NCBI GenBank assembly: GCA_015680685.1
Contig: MNCI01030499.1
Coordinates: 94,126 to 158,125, forward strand
Source: Gnetum montanum
Taxonomy: Eukaryota > Streptophyta > Gnetopsida > Gnetales > Gnetaceae
Direction: 5' to 3'
DNA: 64,000 nt
The position numbers and the translations under genes are program-made. Positions 58,607 to 64,000 of the stretch are shown here, piece by piece. Positions within the stretch are counted from its first letter, which is position 1; each line of letters begins with the position of its first letter. The notes beneath the pieces were generated by a model that saw only the letters and a list, made by a program, of their open reading frames with translations, was not told the origin of the DNA and did no database searches.

Positions 58607-58718
58607 GATGCTAGTTATCTAGATTAGTTATATCATACAAGGTTGCTGTAAAGGACTTAATGATATATCTTTTAGAAAGAAATAATTATAAAAGTCACAT
58701 GCAAATTCACACACAACA

Positions 58719-59069
58719 ATGCCTCTCCTAAAAGATTATAATAATGCCACACTTAGTGAGGAAGTTCATTGGAGAACCAACAAACTATATGACGATGAAG
58801 GTTGAAGTACACAACCTGAAGTAGGGGTTTCTTATAAACATGAATGAAGGCAAAGTCATCCCAACGCACAAAAGCATAACTTACAAGATGACAATGAACC
58901 CCTACTGGCCACTACAAGCTTCACGCAAATATAGGAGGTCGTTCGAATCTCCCGTAGGCATCGTAAAGAGAGCCGTCTACCCAGGCTCAATTTAAAAAAA
59001 TTTCCTACTTTTTTAGGAGGCTATGACTTAGATCTGCATCAAAATTTGCAAGCCTTCTATGATGCCTGT
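58719..59069 (+). pseudogene. Ath-H gag, N-terminal part
   Basis: ATG at 58719 (MPLLKDYNNATLSEEVHW) leads, with a TGA and a TAG, to the gag core (FPTFLGGYDLDLHQNLQAFY), homologous to IPKFxxGYNxDPQHHLQEF in Ath-C. It ends at 59069 where the reverse Ath-G LTR starts. Confidence 0.8.
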
Positions 59070-59898
59070 TGATGAGTGGCAAGGTACCCCTACACTCAAC
59101 CATACGAATACGAGTGTAACACGCGCGATCCAGTCGAACTCCGCAAACTAAGTGCCTACATGCCTCATGGAACACTTAAGGTTAATTATTCGTTGTCTTC
59201 CCAGAATTACTTGTATTTGTCATGGTGTATGGTTAAGTAAGTCTAAAGTATATGATTTTTATAGTTTTTTCTGTTTTATCTCCTATGCTGAGAGGTGAAG
59301 GGTTGAAGAGACTAATTACTAACTTTAACTAACTAACTAAGTCTGAATTAACCTAGCATCAGCATCCATTCCCACTTACCGTTTACACCCTGAACCAATG
59401 CAACTGTGGTTACCAAACGCTAGTCGTTGTTAGGATCACCATGCATAATGCACATGCTCGAAGTGGTCATACTGAGGCACTTAACTAGGAGAGAAGGGTT
59501 GAGAAAGATTTAATAACTAATAAAGTAATTAAAGAATAAACAATAAATAACATTAAATAAAATCCTAATTAGCCTATTCCATGTACTACAAGGTTTATCC
59601 AAGAAGTTCATCTTTATTTTCGTACACAAACTTGTGTTCAGGTACAATGTCTGCTCGAATAAAGATCCGTTCACTTTGGAGTTCCTACTGTGGGCACATG
59701 GAAAATATTCTATCTCTGGAGGGATCAAACTGCCAGAGTTTCACTACGGTCTAAGCCTAGGATGGAAAACAAGGGAGTGCCGCCTCTTATTTATAAATAT
59801 GATGGCGCACCGCAATATCGTGTACGCGATATCACTGGGGACGACGCGATATCGCGAGGGATGCGATATCGCAATGACCGCAATATCGCATCCCATCA
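59070..59898 (-). mobile_element. Ath-G 3' LTR (829 bp)
   Basis: The reverse complement begins TGATGGGATGCG and ends CCACTCATCA. Same family as Ath-H; the last ~45 bases are nearly identical, the rest well diverged. The GATATCGC array is at 59811-59893 and the reversed TATA box (TTATTTATAAATA) at 59787-59799. Confidence 0.85.
59811..59893. repeat. GCGATATCGC palindrome array (Ath-G U3)
   Basis: CCGCAATATCGTGTACGCGA, then ACGCGATATCGCGAGG, ATGCGATATCGCAATG and CCGCAATATCGCATCCC. Arrangement differs from Ath-H although the word is shared. Confidence 0.85.
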
Positions 59899-59908
59899 TA
59901 CCCCCATG
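59899..59908 (-). promoter_or_regulatory. Ath-G polypurine tract
   Basis: On the minus strand TCATGGGGGTA ends directly at the LTR. A similar GGGGGTACGG stretch occurs at 60441-60450, inside the element. Confidence 0.7.
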
Positions 59909-60036
59909 ACTAAATGAAAACTCGTCCTTGAGTTCCTTACAATAATATCGGGAAGGTATGGGATTATTGACTCAAATGGAACTAATGGGATGACATGTGA
60001 ACGGATCATCATTACAAGATACAACAAAACTGGTGT

Positions 60037-60261
60037 TCATGACAACAAGGGTGAACACCTTATTACATTGACATCAAGCCTCATTTGGCAGCTGAGAAAG
60101 AGAAAGAGAGAAAGAAGTGTCACTACTGCCAATGCCAAGATTGCACCTTTCATTGTCCATCCATAAGCACGCCATTGATCTTGCTCCGTGCATAGCTGTT
60201 TCAACATCGCTCCATTGCAAGTGTTCCCTCCAGATCCAATCCATTGTTGTACAATTGCCAT
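60037..60261 (-). CDS. small ORF with one membrane segment (Ath-G)
   Basis: An open 74-codon frame on the minus strand with a hydrophobic stretch AILALAVVTLLSLFLFLSC near residues 40-58. It lies just upstream of the Ath-G polypurine tract, where an env-like ORF of an Athila element would end, and could be such a C-terminal anchor. It could also be chance. I do not recognise a family. Confidence 0.3.
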   Translation of the reverse strand: MAIVQQWIGSGGNTCNGAMLKQLCTEQDQWRAYGWTMKGAILALAVVTLLSLFLFLSCQMRLDVNVIRCSPLLS

Positions 60262-61161
60262 CTATACACACAACACAATCTTATATTAGCAAGGGTAGAT
60301 GAATTTCAATGCAATTGATACCTTGTGTTAGTGTAAGTCCATTGGCTAAGTTGTGGTATGGCTAATTATGGATCTGGAGATATAATATTGATGACTACCG
60401 AAGGTGTAGGGGTTAGGAGAAAATCGAAAAAATTGGGCCCCGTACCCCCATGACTAATCACGAACCTCTAGTAGGAATAGAATGGAGAAAGAAAAGGAAC
60501 AAGAAAGATGGAGAAAAAGAGACAATTGTAATGTTGATGATATGGATGTCAAGATGGAAATGAAAAAAAAAATAAAAATGGATTGCAAAAATGTTAGGAA
60601 AAATAATTTAACTGGTGCACCAAATAGGAATGTCAGTGGGTCCTCCCCAAAGCAGGCTCATGCCCTTAATGCCCTAACAAATCCACATTCAAAGAGTCCA
60701 TAGGCTCTGGGAATGTCATTTGGAACAAGAGTTAAAGTCTTAACCGCAAGAATTTACCAAAAAGAAAACAATGTATCCACCAAAATATACACTAATGATA
60801 CAACTGACAATGAGGTGAACAATGGAGAGAAGGGTGGAGAGAAGAGAATGGAATGGAATCTCAAGAACAAGGTGGCATACAACCCCTTGTGGATTACATG
60901 ATTAATGTGACTTGGTAAATCTCATTCCAACTCCAACCTCAATCCAACCACATCCAGTGACTTCACATTAATGCACTCAGCCGATCCATCCTCTTGAATA
61001 ACAAGAATGCCTTCGCCCAAGAGTCACCACCATTCTGACGAAACAAGGAGGAGAGAATGGGAAGCAAGAAGGGCCTTAGTTAGAGGGAACATTTTGATCT
61101 TGAGCTCCATAACCAGTGCCTGTAGCCCAATTGATTATTTCATCTAAGGGGTGTGCTTTTA

Positions 61162-61213
61162 ATTATCACTTTTCTTTTTCTTTGCTTTTTTCTTTTCTTT
61201 TCTTTTCTTTTTG
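61162..61213. repeat. (TTTTC)n pyrimidine tract
   Basis: About 50 bases of nearly pure pyrimidine, mostly TTTTC and TTTCT units, inside Ath-G. Confidence 0.85.
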
Positions 61214-61737
61214 TTTTATGTGTTTATGTGTGAGAACCAAACCATGCAAAGACTTTGTTATTTTTATTTCTCAACTTCCCAATGATTGGGTAACATCAGA
61301 ATGGTAAGAAAACTCCAGAAGAAAACATCCAAGCACCCAAGAGAATGGCCAACACAAATGCATAAAGTTCCCTTGAAGTCACACCCTTTGCAATCCTTGA
61401 GTCCTTCCTTAGTTTGAGAAATGCTCAGTCACCAATTTGTTAATGTTCTTATTAGAAAAGGACTGTACATTTCCAAGCCTAGAGAGACCATAGAAACTGG
61501 TGGATGGATGGATGAAGTGAACTCATTGCCTACTATATCAAAAGAAGCATACCTTAGTATCAACATCATGACTTAAAGGTAAAAACCAAACATTAGCAAT
61601 CAATATGAAAACAGTTCAGACCATCATTAAGAACACTTATTAGGTGACAAACTTACAGGGTGGATAACACATGCACACACACAAAAAATGAAAAAGTATA
61701 ACGATGTTCAAAAAAAACAAGAAAAGTTAAAGAAATT

Positions 61738-61800
61738 TGTAAAACAAAATGTGTGAAACAAAAACTTGTATAACAAAAACATGTAAAACAAAAACTTAAG
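61738..61800. repeat. short ACAAAAAC tandem repeat
   Basis: Four imperfect units of GTAAAACAAAAACTT or close variants, spaced 15-20 bases. Confidence 0.7.
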
Positions 61801-61853
61801 GAACTAAGGGCCTCCAATGATTAGCATAGGTGGCCATCTCCCCCATGATTGAA

Positions 61854-62618
61854 TTACAAGGGAGAGATCTGAAACAATGAGTGTTTGTTTGAATTTCGTA
61901 AAAGTGTCCAACTTCTCCCAACTGATGTTCTTAGATTAAGGGGTGGAAGTCGGCGATGCTCATACTCCAATGTGTCTATGCCTTCATTGTTAGCATGGGT
62001 TATTTCCCCAATTTGTTCCATGCATATTGGTCTGCTCTTTTGACTAGCAGTCAACCACGGGGTGTCCACTACTTGTGTGGTTGCTACATACAGGCACCTT
62101 TGTATTTGTGTTTCTTGGGCACACCAGTTGCATGGAAGGGATGTTGAGCATTCCTCCATGTCATCACCCTCTGAGTCACTATATGTGATGCATGAAACTT
62201 TCTTCTTCTTGATCTTTCCATAAATATTTACCTTAGATATTTCCAAGGAAAGATTGTGGATTCTTAGGTACGCATCTATTGTACTTAGCCATGGCCTTCC
62301 CATTATAATTTCGAAGTCCCCTTCGTTGTTGTTAACTTCTATCACCAGGAAATCTGCTAGGTATGACCAACCACACATAGTAGTAACTATGTCCTCCACC
62401 AACCCCAAGGGAATGGTGATGGACTGGTCAGCCAACTCTAGTTGGATATTACTCTTCTTGAGTTGGGATAGGTTCCAGGCTTGATACATTTCTCGTGAAA
62501 TTAAGTTGACTCCAAAACCTGAGTCAAGAAAAGCCTTATGTGGTTCGTTCCTAGTGATTTGTAGATAGATTAGGGGACTTCCAGGGTTAGCTAGTTTCTT
62601 GGGAAGATGGCCTACCAT
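61854..62618 (-). CDS. Ath-G aspartic protease, open frame
   Basis: A 254-codon frame without a stop, unusual here. The active site is FLDSGFGVNLIS (D-S-G, residues about 31-42), the second motif IIMGRPWLSTIDAY (about 103-116). After the ~150-residue protease core comes a charged stretch (SDSEGDDMEE) and a tail that in a full element would lead to RT. Just upstream in the same frame is a TAG at 62622-62624 that separates it from gag, so the Met start may not be the natural one. It cuts Gag polyprotein in related elements. Confidence 0.82.
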   Translation of the reverse strand: MVGHLPKKLANPGSPLIYLQITRNEPHKAFLDSGFGVNLISREMYQAWNLSQLKKSNIQLELADQSITIPLGLVEDIVTTMCGWSYLADFLVIEVNNNEGDFEIIMGRPWLSTIDAYLRIHNLSLEISKVNIYGKIKKKKVSCITYSDSEGDDMEECSTSLPCNWCAQETQIQRCLYVATTQVVDTPWLTASQKSRPICMEQIGEITHANNEGIDTLEYEHRRLPPLNLRTSVGRSWTLLRNSNKHSLFQISPL

Positions 62619-64000
62619 GATCTAGTCGGTTACGGTATGCGTTAACATAACCGTATGCGTGAAGCTCTGTTGTTGGACTGAAGGGTGCTCCGAAGCCTTG
62701 TATGTTGGAGGAGCGTGCATGGACTCAACCACTTGTTGTTGTGAGAGCTTGTCTAGGCTTTTGGTTCTAAAGAAAGATCTTCTCTTTTTGCGGTTGTCAG
62801 AACCAGCAACGGGTTGAATGTTTACGGCTCTCGTAGCATTTTGTGGCTGTGGTTAAGTCAGGAGTTTCCCTTGCATTGTTGGAGCAGGAGGTGTTATGGG
62901 AACTACCAGTGGAAGAGGGGCGGATGGATTAGGAGGATGGTATGGATGTGGAGCGTCTCCCAGAGGACAAGGAGTCCTTCTAAAGTACTCCTAAATTTGG
63001 TAGTGACGTTGGGGAGTTGTGTGACCCATAGAGTCACTTGGAGAAATTGGCTGCTGCACGTAGTATCCATAAGGGTCTAGCTATCTAAGTTCTGATAGTC
63101 TCCCTTGGGCATAAGTCCCAAGGGTTCTCCCATGGATCTACGATGTGGCAAAGTTGATCCCTTTGTGTGTAACCATGGCCCGGGCAACGATGTAACAATG
63201 CCTAGTAGCGGCCCATGGTAGCATCCAAGGGTTCATGAGTACCTTGCTTCCATCCTTGGATCTACTTACACAAGTTAGACACTCTGGAGTACGTTTGATA
63301 TTTATCATTGAAGAGTTCTAACATTGTACTCCACCTCCTAATGGTTTCCAGTTCTAAGGACTGGTACCAACTCTCTACTTCCTTTATGAGTGTCCTAGGA
63401 AAAAAATTTAGTTTCTGCCACTCATTTTCTATGTTTTGCAAGATGCAGACATCGTGGAATGCCTATAAATGATTTTGCGGATCCAAGTTGTATCCCCCTT
63501 CGAAGCATGGGATATTGTTCATGTCTAAGCACTTGATCCGAATATCTTTTAAATGCCTTGTTGGTATTCTCACTGCCTTCGTGATATCAAGCATACTTCA
63601 GGTTGCAAGTAGGGGCTCATCATGATCATATCTTTCATGATGTCTATGATGTCTACGTTATTCCCTACTTTCCCTTTGTTCATGCCCTTCTCCTCTCTCA
63701 CGACTCTCTCATCGAGGTCTCTCATTTTGTCTACCTATATCCTCACCATTATGCTCTTGATGGCTGCGCCCAAATGTGGAAGGAGAGGGTGAATGATGTG
63801 AAGAAGGGGAAGAAGAAGGAGAACCATCACCATGACGATGTTTCTTACCTTCTCTTCTGTGGCTTCAACCTTGATCGTGATGATGATGTGAGTGCTTGTC
63901 CTTGTCATGTGTTGTTATTCCCTCAGTGAACAGTTGGCTTTCACGGGGATCAAAACCAAGGTTGTGTATCATGGATCGTAGGTTCTGATACCCCACCTCC
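62619..64000 (-). pseudogene. Ath-G gag (continues beyond window)
   Basis: Minus-strand gag, best preserved of the Athila copies. A charged Arg/Glu/His segment lies near 63800-63620. The core reads IPCFEGGYNLDPQNHL (about 63515-63470) and LIKEVESWYQSLE (about 63400-63360). A Pro/Tyr/Gln-rich tail follows near 63100-62860, then a short Lys/Arg cluster before protease. Only a few stops are visible. The start codon and 5' LTR lie right of the window. The plus-strand frame at 63603-63929 is its shadow. Confidence 0.82.

Larger units (their letters stand above)
60300..61853. other. Ath-G internal, no RT or integrase seen
   Basis: About 1.5 kb between protease and the 3' end where an autonomous element would need ~4 kb for RT, RNase H and integrase. 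None of their motifs is visible. It holds a (TTTTC)n tract near 61162-61213 and ~19-bp ACAAAAACTTG-type repeats near 61738-61800. A Lys/Glu-rich plus-strand frame at 60482-60703 is unsupported. Confidence 0.6.

Noticed and set aside
60441-60450. Second polypurine-like tract as another LTR boundary
   Set aside because: No LTR terminus (TGATG or CATCA) adjoins it; it may be an internal or central tract of Ath-G.
63603-63929. 108-codon plus-strand frame with many His and Asp
   Set aside because: Shadow of the charged Arg/Glu/His segment of Ath-G gag on the minus strand.

Overview
The window is intergenic heterochromatin from a land plant, almost certainly a seed plant with a large repeat-rich genome. 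Every recognisable protein belongs to a plant retrotransposon: Ty3/gypsy of the Tat and Athila lineages, plus one L1-type LINE. I see no host gene, tRNA, rRNA or CRISPR array. Nearly all coding regions are riddled with stop codons, most explained by C-to-T or G-to-A changes, so this is old, methylation-decayed DNA. I cannot name the species. Labels such as Tat-1 and Ath-C are mine.

Layout, left part (1-38362): a tandem array of a ~28.8-kb unit. The unit (full copy 8846-37683) holds, in order: the 3' part of one Tat element (Tat-2, ending in an LTR at 11812-13663); a piece of a reverse-oriented Athila LTR (13664-13946); a complete 18.1-kb Tat element (Tat-1, 13947-32046) inserted in that LTR with the 5-bp target duplication CTAGT; the rest of the Athila LTR; and Athila internal sequence (Ath-A). 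The end of a preceding unit fills 1-8845 and the start of a following unit fills 37684-38362, where an N breaks the sequence.

Tat-1 runs 5' LTR, duplicated leader, gag, protease, a spacer carrying an antisense gene, RT with two RNase H regions, integrase, tandem-repeat 3' region, polypurine tract, 3' LTR. The antisense gene (20329-24758, minus strand) is the main discovery: eight exon-like blocks joined by GT-AG introns with compatible phases, encoding ~1,100 codons. It has a basic N terminus, a domain resembling the FCP1/NIF (HAD) phosphatase fold, a long middle, a coiled-coil region and an acidic tail. It lies between protease and RT and may have its own TATA box.

Right part (38363-54960): same-orientation (minus) Athila elements nested into one another. 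Ath-C lies in Ath-D, which lies in the RT gene of Ath-E, followed by a separate LTR (Ath-F). Single Ns at 50211 and 50400 bracket a reversed duplicate that looks like an assembly error.

Far right (54961-64000): a LINE (ORF1 and endonuclease) cut off by a forward Athila LTR (Ath-H, with a good tRNA-Asp-type primer-binding site). Ath-H is itself interrupted in gag by a reverse Athila derivative (Ath-G) that has gag and an open 254-codon protease frame but no visible RT or integrase.

Across several LTR families, arrays of short palindromic words lie upstream of the TATA box, with a different word in each family. This is the second pattern worth following.
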